Assembly (NCBI RefSeq): GCF_021129215.1
Contig: NZ_JAJOLP010000001.1
Coordinates: 2,046,001-2,110,000 of the forward strand
Length of the DNA stretch: 64,000 nucleotides
Origin: Agromyces sp. S2-1-8
GTDB taxonomy: Bacteria; Actinomycetota; Actinomycetes; Actinomycetales; Microbacteriaceae
Reading direction: 5' to 3'
The position numbers and the translations under genes were made by a program. The notes below the pieces were generated by a model that did not search any database, was not told the DNA's origin, and worked only from the letters and a program-made list of their open reading frames with translations. Positions 43,543-51,666 of the stretch are shown one piece after another (position 1 is the first letter of the stretch; each line of letters starts with the position of its first letter).

Positions 43543-46500
43543 GCGCGTCATCGGCGTCGACGGGCGCGGGGCTCAGCGCGCTCGACATCGCATCGCGACT
43601 CGGCCTGCACGCGCCGACGCCCGAGCAGCGGGCCGTCATCGAGGCCGACCCGTTCGGCCAGAGCATCGTCGTCGCGGGCGCCGGCAGCGGCAAGACCGAG
43701 ACGATGGCGAACCGCGTCGTGTGGCTGCTCGCCAACGGCCATGTCGGAGTGCCGGAGGTGCTCGGGCTCACGTTCACCCGCAAGGCGGCCGGCGAGCTCG
43801 CCGAGCGGGTGCGCGAGCGAGTCGGGCAACTCGTCGACGAGGGCATCGCCGAGGTCGTGCTCGACCCGCTCGAGTCCGCCGCCGTCGGCACGTACAACGC
43901 GTTCGCGAGCGCGATCTACCGCGAGCACGCCATGCTGATCGGTCGCGAGCCCGACGCCTCGGTGCTCGGCGAGGCATCGGCCTGGCAGTTGGCGCGGTCG
44001 GTCGCGCAGGCATCGGCCGATCCCCGCCTCGTCGAGCTCGACGCCTCGCTCGACCGCGTCACGGGCGCCGTGCTGGGCCTCAGCCGGGCGCTCGCCGAGA
44101 ACGTCGCCGACAGTCGCGACGTGCGCGTCATGGTGCGCGACTTCCTGCAGATGGAGGGACTGCCGATCGAGGCGCCGCGCAAGCGCACCGACTTCGCGTC
44201 GTTCGTCGACGCCCTCGGAGTGGTCGGGGCGCTTCCGCCGCTGCTCGAGCTCGCCGACGCCTATGCTGCGGCGAAGCAGCAGCGCGGGTTCGTCGAGTTC
44301 TCCGACCAGGTGTCGCTCGCGCTCGCGATCTGCGAGCAGCACCCCGAGGTCGCGACGGCGCACCGCGAGCGCTACCGCACGGTGCTGCTCGACGAGTACC
44401 AGGACACGAGCGTCGTGCAGACCCGCCTGCTGTCGGCGCTCTTCGCCGACCATCCGGTCATGGCCGTCGGCGACCCCGACCAGTCGATCTACGGATGGCG
44501 CGGCGCGAGCGCGGCGAACCTCGCCCGGTTCGGGCGCGACTTCGCCACGACCGGCGCTGCGGCCGTCTACGACCTCTCCACGAGCTGGCGCAATCCCCGC
44601 ATCGTGCTCGACGCCGCCAACGTGCTCATCGCCCCGCTCGACGCCGGCATTCCGAAGGCACCGCTCACGGCCTCGCCGTTCGCGGGGCCCGGCCGGCTCG
44701 AGGTCGCCTGGGCCGAGACGATCGAGGCCGAGGCCGCCCGTGTCGCCGAGTGGTTCGCGACGCGCCTCGGCCGAACGGGCGATCGCCCGAGCGGCGCGCT
44801 GCTCTGCCGCACCTTCGCGAACGCCGAGGTCTTCACCGAGGCGCTCCGGGCCCGGGGCGTGCCCGTGCACGTGCTCGGCATGGCCGGTCTCCTCGACCAG
44901 CCGGTGATCGCCGACCTCGTGTGCGTGCTGCGGGTGCTCCACGATCCCTCGGCGGGCTCCGAGCTCGTCCGCGTGCTCGGCGGCGCGAGGTGGAGCATCG
45001 GGGCCGCCGACCTCGATGCACTCCGCGGCCTCGCCAAGTGGCTCGCCGACCGCGACCTCGCGATGCGACGCCTCGACGACGACGTGCGCAGGGGGCTGCG
45101 CTCGTCGATCGCCATCGACGAGTCGCCCTCGATCGTCGACGCCCTCGACTTCGTGCTCACGGCGCCCGACCAGCACTCGGCGCTCCGCGCGTTCAGCCCG
45201 GTCGGCCTCGCGCGCATGCGCCGCGCCGGAGCGCAGCTGCAGTCGCTGCGCCGCCGCGCGGGACTCGGGCTCGTCGACTTCGTGAACCTCGTGCAACAAG
45301 AGCTCCTGCTCGACGTCGAGGTCGCCGCGAACGCGGCGCAGCCGCTCGGAGCGCCGAGCCTCGAGGCGTTCGACGAACTGCTCGTCGGTTTCGTCGAGAT
45401 GGCCGAGCAGCCGACGCTCGGGGCGTTCCTCGCGTGGCTCACCGAGGCCGAGCAGCGCGATCGGCTCTCGCCCCGTCACGACGAACCCGAGCCGGGGGCG
45501 GTGCAGCTGCTCTCCATCCACGGGTCGAAGGGGCTCGAGTGGGACCTCGTCGCGATTCCCCGCATGGTCGACGCCGAGGTGCCGTCGAAGCCGCGCTCGA
45601 CCAAGGGCTGGCTGTCGTTCGGCGAGCTGCCGAACGAGTTCAAGGGCGACCACGACGAGCTGCCCGAGTTGCAGTGGCGAGGTGTCCAGAGCCAGGCCGA
45701 GTTCGACGAGGCCGTCACCGCCTTCGCCGACGAGAACCGTGAGCGCCACGCCGAGGAAGAGCGCCGACTCGCCTACGTGGCGGTCACGAGGGCGAAGTCC
45801 GAGCTGCTGCTCACCGGCTCGTGGTGGTCGACCCAGAAGACGGCCCGCGAGCCGAGCCAGTTCCTGCGCGAACTCGCGGTGGCGGGCGTGATCGCGGCCG
45901 ATGCGCTGCCGAGCACCCCCGCCGAAGCCGAGAACCCGCGAACCGGCTCGACCGAGCGGGTTCGCTGGCCGCTCGATCCGCTCGGCCGGCGTCGCGATGC
46001 CGTCGAGGCGGCGGCCGAGGCGGTGCGGCTCGCGGCGACCCGACCCACCGGCCAGGGCATCGGACCGCGGCTGGCCGACGAGCTCCGGCTGCTCCTCGAA
46101 GAGCGCCGGCGCAGGCACGAACCCGACGCGGCGCCCGAGATCCCCGTCCGCGTCCCCGCCTCGCGCTTCAAGGACTACGTCGACGACCCGCTCCAGGTCG
46201 CGGCGGCGCTGCGCCGGCCGATGCCGCAGCGCCCGTTCCGGGCGACCCGCATCGGCACGCTGTTCCACGAATGGGTCGAGCAGCGCTCGATCGGCGCGAT
46301 CGAGGGCAGCGCCCCGGCCGGGCTCGACGAGCTCGATGCGCTGCTCGTCGAACTCGACGACGACCCGGCCGGCGGCGCACTCGTCGACGACTCGCCCGAT
46401 CGGCTCCGTGCGCTGCAGGAGCGGTTCGCGGCATCGGAGTGGGGCGACCGCCGACCGGCCGCCGTCGAGCTCGAACTCCACCTTCCGCTCGGCGAGAACG

Positions 46501-46820
46501 TCTTCGTGTGCAAGCTCGACGCCGTCTACGACGTCGACCCGTCGTCGGAGCTGGGCGCGCGGGGCATCGCCGTGCAGGTCGTCGACTGGAAGACGGGCAA
46601 GGCGCCGCGCGATGCTCGCGACCTCGAGCTCAAGCAGACCCAGCTCGCGCTGTACCGACTGGCGTACGCCCACTGGGCCGGAGTCGATCCGTCGACCGTC
46701 GACGCGGTGTTCTACTTCGTCGAAGACGATCGGGTCATCCGCCCCGACGCCCTCTACGACGAGGCGGAGTTGCGCCGGGCCTGGTCGTCGGCGTCGTCAC
46801 GCGAGTCGTCACCTGCCTGA
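43539..46820 (+). CDS. adnB: AdnB-type UvrD-family helicase with C-terminal nuclease
   Basis: A 1093-residue partner of AdnA. The helicase core has Q-motif TPEQRAVIE, Walker A VVAGAGSGKTETMANRV (about residues 45-60), TFTRKAAGELAERV, LLDEYQDTSVVQTRLL (Walker B), AVGDPDQSIYGWRGAS and LLSIHGSKGLEWDLVAIP, ending in YVAVTRAKSELLLTGS. The C-terminal nuclease has GTLFHEWVEQ, CKLDAVYDVD and VVDWKTGKAP (Asp1016, Lys1018), so both motor and nuclease look active. GTG 43539 overlaps the adnA stop. The last 67 bases overlap, on opposite strands, the end of the kinase-fold gene. Confidence 0.93.
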   Translation: MSASSASTGAGLSALDIASRLGLHAPTPEQRAVIEADPFGQSIVVAGAGSGKTETMANRVVWLLANGHVGVPEVLGLTFTRKAAGELAERVRERVGQLVDEGIAEVVLDPLESAAVGTYNAFASAIYREHAMLIGREPDASVLGEASAWQLARSVAQASADPRLVELDASLDRVTGAVLGLSRALAENVADSRDVRVMVRDFLQMEGLPIEAPRKRTDFASFVDALGVVGALPPLLELADAYAAAKQQRGFVEFSDQVSLALAICEQHPEVATAHRERYRTVLLDEYQDTSVVQTRLLSALFADHPVMAVGDPDQSIYGWRGASAANLARFGRDFATTGAAAVYDLSTSWRNPRIVLDAANVLIAPLDAGIPKAPLTASPFAGPGRLEVAWAETIEAEAARVAEWFATRLGRTGDRPSGALLCRTFANAEVFTEALRARGVPVHVLGMAGLLDQPVIADLVCVLRVLHDPSAGSELVRVLGGARWSIGAADLDALRGLAKWLADRDLAMRRLDDDVRRGLRSSIAIDESPSIVDALDFVLTAPDQHSALRAFSPVGLARMRRAGAQLQSLRRRAGLGLVDFVNLVQQELLLDVEVAANAAQPLGAPSLEAFDELLVGFVEMAEQPTLGAFLAWLTEAEQRDRLSPRHDEPEPGAVQLLSIHGSKGLEWDLVAIPRMVDAEVPSKPRSTKGWLSFGELPNEFKGDHDELPELQWRGVQSQAEFDEAVTAFADENRERHAEEERRLAYVAVTRAKSELLLTGSWWSTQKTAREPSQFLRELAVAGVIAADALPSTPAEAENPRTGSTERVRWPLDPLGRRRDAVEAAAEAVRLAATRPTGQGIGPRLADELRLLLEERRRRHEPDAAPEIPVRVPASRFKDYVDDPLQVAAALRRPMPQRPFRATRIGTLFHEWVEQRSIGAIEGSAPAGLDELDALLVELDDDPAGGALVDDSPDRLRALQERFAASEWGDRRPAAVELELHLPLGENVFVCKLDAVYDVDPSSELGARGIAVQVVDWKTGKAPRDARDLELKQTQLALYRLAYAHWAGVDPSTVDAVFYFVEDDRVIRPDALYDEAELRRAWSSASSRESSPA

Positions 46821-48004
46821 GCGCCGGCGCCGTCCGTCCCCTCGCTCGAGCTGTCCGCGGTCCCCGGCGAACGCGGCGGGGCGGCATCGCCCCAGTCGCT
46901 GAGGTCGAGCGGGATCGGGGCCGTGGCATCCATCGGCGTCTCGCCCGACTGCAGGGCCGAGAAGTCGTAGCTGTCGGTGAGCATGGCGCCGCCACGGTCG
47001 GAGGGAAGCCGGTCGTGAGGGGTCTCGTCGAGCATCCGCTCGACATCGCCGACGGCGAGGATGGGCCCCGTCTCGGGCGAGAGCGGCTCGCTCGAGCGGT
47101 CGTGCACGCTCTCGACGAGCCCGTCGAGCAGGCCGATCGCATCGTCGACGACGGCCTGGTCGTGCTCGTCGACGCCGTGCAGCAGCCAACGCGCCAGCTC
47201 GAGCTCGCCGTAGAGCAGGGCGCGCTGGGGCAGGTGCGCGTCGGCGCCGCCCTCGCGAGCCGCGACGTACGCGCCGAGCGCCCGCTCGGCCGCCGCCCCG
47301 CGCGAGGTGAGCAGCCAGTGCAGGTCTCGGGCGGGGTCGCCCTCGGCGAGGCCCGACCAGCCGAGCACACCGGTCACGGTCTCGCCGTCGTTGAGGATGA
47401 CGTCGGCGGTGAGCCCGCCGTGCACGACCGTGGGGCGGAACCGCCACAGCGTGTCGTCGTCGGTCGCCTCCTCCCACCGGCGCAGCAGCGCCGCGGGGAG
47501 GTGCCCGGTGTCGGCGGCGCGGCCGACGAGCGCGACGACCGACTCCCGCGCGCCGTCGGCGGACTGGCGGGTGAGGCCGGCGTCGCCGACGAACCCGGCG
47601 GGCAGCGAGTGGATCGCGGCGATCGCGAGGCCGACCGATTCGGCGAGGCGGTCGTGCGAGGTGAGCTCATCGGGGGTCGAGATCCCGCCCTCGAGGAAGT
47701 CGGTGACGACGGCGCGCGTGCCGTCGACGGGCGCCTGGCCGACGAACGTCGGAACGGCGAACGGCAGCCTGCTGCGGATGCCGGGGGTGAGCGCGCGGAG
47801 CGCGACGAGGTCGGCCGACTGCTCGGACTCGGCGGCCTGCGTGCGCGGGACGCGGATGATCAGGTGGCGCCCGTCGGTGGTGCGGAACTCGACGGCGTCG
47901 TACGCCCCGTGGCTGCGGCGCGTGTGCGCGCGTGCCGCGTTGACCTCGAGTCCGGGCACCGCCGCCGTGGCCAACGCGGCTAGAGTGAGAGGGGGTCTGG
48001 CCAT
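46754..48004 (-). CDS. Aminoglycoside-phosphotransferase-fold protein lacking catalytic residues
   Basis: A 416-residue protein with the fold of aminoglycoside/macrolide phosphotransferases, but the active site looks dead. The usual HGDxxxxN loop reads HGGLTADVIL (His195, Gly in place of the base Asp), and the metal-binding Asp region reads VLGWSGLAEGDPARDL. The C-terminal ~110 residues are Ser/Asp-rich and probably disordered. It sits between AdnB and NudC, a place where actinobacteria carry similar proteins. ATG 48004 lies 7 bases after TAAGCT (48017-48012). The C-terminal coding end overlaps adnB by 67 bases, convergently. Confidence 0.8.
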   Translation of the reverse strand: MARPPLTLAALATAAVPGLEVNAARAHTRRSHGAYDAVEFRTTDGRHLIIRVPRTQAAESEQSADLVALRALTPGIRSRLPFAVPTFVGQAPVDGTRAVVTDFLEGGISTPDELTSHDRLAESVGLAIAAIHSLPAGFVGDAGLTRQSADGARESVVALVGRAADTGHLPAALLRRWEEATDDDTLWRFRPTVVHGGLTADVILNDGETVTGVLGWSGLAEGDPARDLHWLLTSRGAAAERALGAYVAAREGGADAHLPQRALLYGELELARWLLHGVDEHDQAVVDDAIGLLDGLVESVHDRSSEPLSPETGPILAVGDVERMLDETPHDRLPSDRGGAMLTDSYDFSALQSGETPMDATAPIPLDLSDWGDAAPPRSPGTADSSSEGTDGAGAQAGDDSRDDADDQARRNSASS

Positions 48005-48112
48005 GGCATTCAGCTTAAGCAGGCATCTTCGGGCGAGGGGCGACCGCCACACCTTCCCGCTGACTCCGCAGCCGCGGTGACGACTCCCGCAGACCGCAGT
48101 GAGAGGGGCCCA

Positions 48113-49087
48113 GTGACCGAGCACGACCCGCTGCCGCCGTTCGCGCGGGCCGTGATCGATCGCGACGCCGGGCGCCGCACCGCTCCCGGATTCGAGTCCT
48201 CGTTCGACGCCGACCCGGCCTCGCGGGTGCTCTTCGTGCACGGCGACCGCGTGCTGCTGGCCGAGCAGGTCGACGGGTCGGCGCCGGCGCTCGAGCTGCG
48301 TCGGCCGTCGGCGGCCCCGGCGGGCGACCTGCGCATCTACCTCGGTCGCGATCCGCGTTTCGCGTACGAGGCGCGCGTCGTCGACGACGACACGGCCGCC
48401 GCGCTCGAGCCCGAGGCTGCGCGCTGGCAGGGCCTCCGAGCCGTGGCCACGGCCGTCGACGCGCTCGACGCCGGTCTCTTCGTCGAGGCGCTCGCCCTCG
48501 CGAACTGGCATGCAGCGCACGGATTCTGCCCTCGGTGCGGCTCCACCACCACACCCGGCCAGGCCGGATGGGTCCGGCGCTGCGACCGCGACGACGCACT
48601 GCTGTTCCCGCGCACCGACCCCGCGGTGATCATGCTCGTCACCGACGACCACGACCGCCTGCTGCTCGGCTCCAACGCACTGTGGGAGCAGCGCCGGTTC
48701 TCGCTGCTCGCCGGCTTCGTGGAGCCGGGCGAGTCGCTCGAGGAGGCGGTCGTGCGCGAGATCGCCGAGGAGGCCGGCATCGCCGTCGACCGGGTCGAGT
48801 ACCGCGCCTCGCAGCCGTGGCCGTTCCCTGCGAGCCTCATGCTCGGCTTCGCCGCGCGAGTCGCCCCCGGCGCGGACCCGGCGACCGCGACCCCCGACGG
48901 CGAGGAGATCCTCGAGCTCAGGTGGTTCACGCGCGACGAGTTGGCCGACGCGTGGGGCGGGGTGCTCCTGCCCGGGGCGACCTCGATCGCCCGGTGGCTC
49001 ATCGAACAGTGGTACGGCGGCCCGGTCGAGACCGCCCCGCAGGAACCCGACCGCGCACCCGCGGTCGCCGAGCGGTCGGGCACGTGA
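48113..49087 (+). CDS. nudC: NAD+/NADH diphosphatase NudC (Nudix hydrolase)
   Basis: A 324-residue NADH pyrophosphatase, which splits NAD(H) to NMN(H) and AMP and can remove NAD caps from RNA. The Nudix box GFVEPGESLEEAVVREIAEEAGI is complete, and the SQPWPFPASLMLGF motif that marks the NudC group follows. The zinc ribbon is partly degenerate: CPRC is present but the second pair reads CDRD, so one cysteine is lost. GTG 48113 has GAGAGGGG; another in-frame GTG at 48077 lacks a site. The stop overlaps uvrD2 (GTGA). Confidence 0.92.
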   Translation: MTEHDPLPPFARAVIDRDAGRRTAPGFESSFDADPASRVLFVHGDRVLLAEQVDGSAPALELRRPSAAPAGDLRIYLGRDPRFAYEARVVDDDTAAALEPEAARWQGLRAVATAVDALDAGLFVEALALANWHAAHGFCPRCGSTTTPGQAGWVRRCDRDDALLFPRTDPAVIMLVTDDHDRLLLGSNALWEQRRFSLLAGFVEPGESLEEAVVREIAEEAGIAVDRVEYRASQPWPFPASLMLGFAARVAPGADPATATPDGEEILELRWFTRDELADAWGGVLLPGATSIARWLIEQWYGGPVETAPQEPDRAPAVAERSGT

Positions 49088-50838
49088 CCGACGTCGACGC
49101 CCGCACCACCGGCGACCCGCTGCTCGACGGGCTCGACGACGAGCAGCGCATCGTGGCGGAGGCGCTGCACGGACCGGTCTGCGTGCTCGCCGGCGCCGGT
49201 ACCGGCAAGACCCGGGCCATCACGCACCGGATCGCCTACGGCGTCGCCTCGGGCTCGTACGATCCCGCGCGGGTGATGGCCCTCACCTTCACCGCCCGTG
49301 CAGCGGCCGAGCTCCGGGGGCGACTCGCGGCGCTCGGCGCCGGTGCCGTGCGCGCACGCACGTTCCACGCCGCCGCGCTGGCGCAGCTCAACCACTTCTG
49401 GCCGATCGTCGTCGGCGGACCGGCGCCGCGCGTGCTCGACTACAAGGGGCGTGCGCTCGGGCAGGCGGCCGAGCGGGTGAACCTCAAGGTCGACACGCCG
49501 ACCCTGCGCGACGTCGCCGCGGAGATCGAGTGGCGCAAGGTCGGCCTGCACGGCCCCGAGGCGTATCGCGCCCGGCTCGAAGGCCGCGGCGCCCCCGGGC
49601 GGCTCACGATCGAGCAGTTCGTCGAGCTCGTCGAGGCGTACGAGCAGGTCAAGGACGAGCGGCGCATGATCGACTTCGAAGACGTGCTGCTCACCACCGC
49701 GGGGATGATCGAGACCGAGGCATCCGTCGCGCTGCAGGTGCGCGAGAGCTACCGGCACTTCATCGTCGACGAGTACCAGGACGTCTCGCCGGCGCAGCAG
49801 CACCTGCTGGAACTCTGGCTCGGCGATCGCACCGAGCTGTGCGTCGTCGGCGACGCGAGCCAGACCATCTACTCGTTCGCCGGCGCGACGAGCGACTACC
49901 TGCTCGGCTTCGAGCGCCGCTACGACGATGCGACGATCGTGCGGCTCGAGCGCAACTACCGGTCGACCGGGCCGATCGTCGACACGGCGAACCGCTTGAT
50001 GCGGGGCCGCGAGGGCGCCCTGCGCCTCGAGGCGGTCACCGACGGGCGGGCGGATGCCCCTGAACCCGAGGTCACCGAGTACGCGAACGACCTCGCCGAG
50101 GCGAGGGGCGTCGCGACGCTCATCCGCGATCGCGTCGATGCGGGCGTGACGCCCGATCGCATCGCGGTGCTCATGCGCGTCAACTCCCAGTCGGCGATCC
50201 TCGAGCACGCGCTCGACGAGGTCGGCGTCGGGTCGCGGGTTCGCGGCGCGGCGCGGTTCTTCGACCAGCCCGAGGTGCGCCAGGCGGTGCACGCGCTCCG
50301 GGCCGCCGCGCTCACGATCACGGGCGAACCGCTGTTCAAGTCGGTGAGCGACGTGCTGCGTTCGCTCGGCTGGAGCGTGCAGGCGCCGGACGGGCCGGGC
50401 GCGGTGCGCGCACGGTGGGAGTCGCTCAACGCGATCGCCCGACTCGTCGACGACGCCCCCGCCGGGACGACCTTCCGTCAGTTCGCCGACGACCTCCGCG
50501 CGCGCGCCGAGGCCCAGCACGAGCCCGCGCTCGCGGTGGTGACGCTCGCGACGCTGCACTCGGCGAAGGGCCTCGAATGGGACGAGGTGTTCCTCGTCGG
50601 CCTCAACGAGGGCATGCTGCCGATCGCGTACGCCAAGGGCTTCGACGCCATCGACGAGGAGCGGCGACTGCTCTACGTCGGCCTCACGCGGGCACGGCGA
50701 CGCCTGCGATTGAGCTGGGCCCGGCAGGGCGACGGCCAGCGAGGGGAGCGGGAGCCGTCGCGATTCCTGCAGGAGCTCGGCACCCGCACTCCGGATGCGG
50801 CCGATAGGAGGTCGACGGCGACGTCTCGCCCGGTGTGA
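49084..50838 (+). CDS. uvrD2: UvrD2-type ATP-dependent DNA helicase
   Basis: A 584-residue superfamily I helicase unwinding DNA in repair. Motifs: LDDEQRIVAEALHGPVCVLAGAGTGKT (Q and Walker A, about residues 20-45), ALTFTARAAAELRGRL, FIVDEYQDVSPAQQHLLELW (II), VVGDASQTIYSFAGA (III), LERNYRS, TLHSAKGLEWDEVFLVG (V) and YVGLTRARRRLRLSWA (VI). It ends with SRFLQELG and a short tail, without the HRDC and tetracysteine parts of mycobacterial UvrD2. GTG 49084 overlaps the nudC stop. Its last 155 bases overlap, on the other strand, the end of the ThiF-like gene. Confidence 0.93.
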   Translation: MTDVDARTTGDPLLDGLDDEQRIVAEALHGPVCVLAGAGTGKTRAITHRIAYGVASGSYDPARVMALTFTARAAAELRGRLAALGAGAVRARTFHAAALAQLNHFWPIVVGGPAPRVLDYKGRALGQAAERVNLKVDTPTLRDVAAEIEWRKVGLHGPEAYRARLEGRGAPGRLTIEQFVELVEAYEQVKDERRMIDFEDVLLTTAGMIETEASVALQVRESYRHFIVDEYQDVSPAQQHLLELWLGDRTELCVVGDASQTIYSFAGATSDYLLGFERRYDDATIVRLERNYRSTGPIVDTANRLMRGREGALRLEAVTDGRADAPEPEVTEYANDLAEARGVATLIRDRVDAGVTPDRIAVLMRVNSQSAILEHALDEVGVGSRVRGAARFFDQPEVRQAVHALRAAALTITGEPLFKSVSDVLRSLGWSVQAPDGPGAVRARWESLNAIARLVDDAPAGTTFRQFADDLRARAEAQHEPALAVVTLATLHSAKGLEWDEVFLVGLNEGMLPIAYAKGFDAIDEERRLLYVGLTRARRRLRLSWARQGDGQRGEREPSRFLQELGTRTPDAADRRSTATSRPV

Positions 50839-51595
50839 GGCTCGCCGCGATGAGCGATTCGTCGCCGCGCCGGAGTCGATCGTCGACGGCACCGGCCGCC
50901 GCGACGGCGGCGTCGAAGAGCGCGCGGATGCCTCGGGGCAGGGACGGTGCCGGGGAACCGGCGAGCTGCGCGGCGATCACCGGCCATGCCGGGTCGCGAT
51001 CGCGTCGCTCGAGCTCGAGGCAGCGCACGCACGGCCCGCGGCCGGGCTCGACGAGCGGCCCGACGCGCCAGCCCCGGTCGTCATCGACGACGACGAGGTG
51101 CGGCACGTCCGCCCGGAGCCAGCGCAGGTGCTGCGAGGGCGGCACGACCCAGTGCGCGGCGAGGACCGCCAGCGCAGGCACCGCGGCGGCCGTGGCGCCG
51201 TCGAATTCGGCGGGGGTGGTCGTGGCGTGGCCGAGATGGGCGAGCATGGCCGACAGGCGCGCGGCGAAGGGTGCCGGCCCGTCGACGACGACGAGTGCCC
51301 GCGCCCCCGTCTCTGCGGGTGCACGGTCGGAGGCGTCGTCGGCCTCGTCGGAGTCCGCGACGAACGCCGGCGCGAGCAGCGCGAGCACGCGATCGATGTC
51401 GCCGGGAGACCCGTCGAGGCCGGCGCCGATCGTGCGCACCGTCGCGAGGCTCGCGCCGTGGCGCAGCAGGCCGATGAGCCCGGTCTCGAGCGGGCCGGGG
51501 TCGTCGATGATCACGCGCGGGGTCTCGGCGCCGAGCTGCAGCTCGACGGGCGAGCGCCAGACGAGCGGGAGGGCCGGATCGATTCGCGGAGCCAT
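50684..51595 (-). CDS. ThiF-like protein with a Cys4 zinc motif
   Basis: A 303-residue protein resembling the E1-like (ThiF/cyclodehydratase-docking) family. The readable C-terminal half has HLVVVDDDRGWRVGPLVEPG, GPCVRCLELERRDRD (first zinc Cys pair, about residues 185-190) and PHPECGCRAP (second pair, about 270), the tetrathiolate arrangement of that family. No clear ATP loop (GxGxxG) is visible, so it is probably not an active adenylyltransferase. ATG 51595 is the first start of the family-like part. The second zinc pair is encoded inside the antisense overlap with uvrD2. Position matches Rv3196 of M. tuberculosis. Confidence 0.7.
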   Translation of the reverse strand: MAPRIDPALPLVWRSPVELQLGAETPRVIIDDPGPLETGLIGLLRHGASLATVRTIGAGLDGSPGDIDRVLALLAPAFVADSDEADDASDRAPAETGARALVVVDGPAPFAARLSAMLAHLGHATTTPAEFDGATAAAVPALAVLAAHWVVPPSQHLRWLRADVPHLVVVDDDRGWRVGPLVEPGRGPCVRCLELERRDRDPAWPVIAAQLAGSPAPSLPRGIRALFDAAVAAAGAVDDRLRRGDESLIAASLTPGETSPSTSYRPHPECGCRAPAGIATAPAPLAGRRPAGPSSIAGVAVPA

Positions 51596-51666
51596 GCCGA
51601 GAGCATGCACCAGGACCCGACACCGCCGCGGAATCCTTCCACAGGGTGCCCTCGTGCGACGAGCGC

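Noticed and set aside
46754..48004. Macrolide or aminoglycoside resistance kinase
   Set aside because: The fold fits, but the catalytic Asp and metal-binding Asp are absent and the locus is a conserved repair block.
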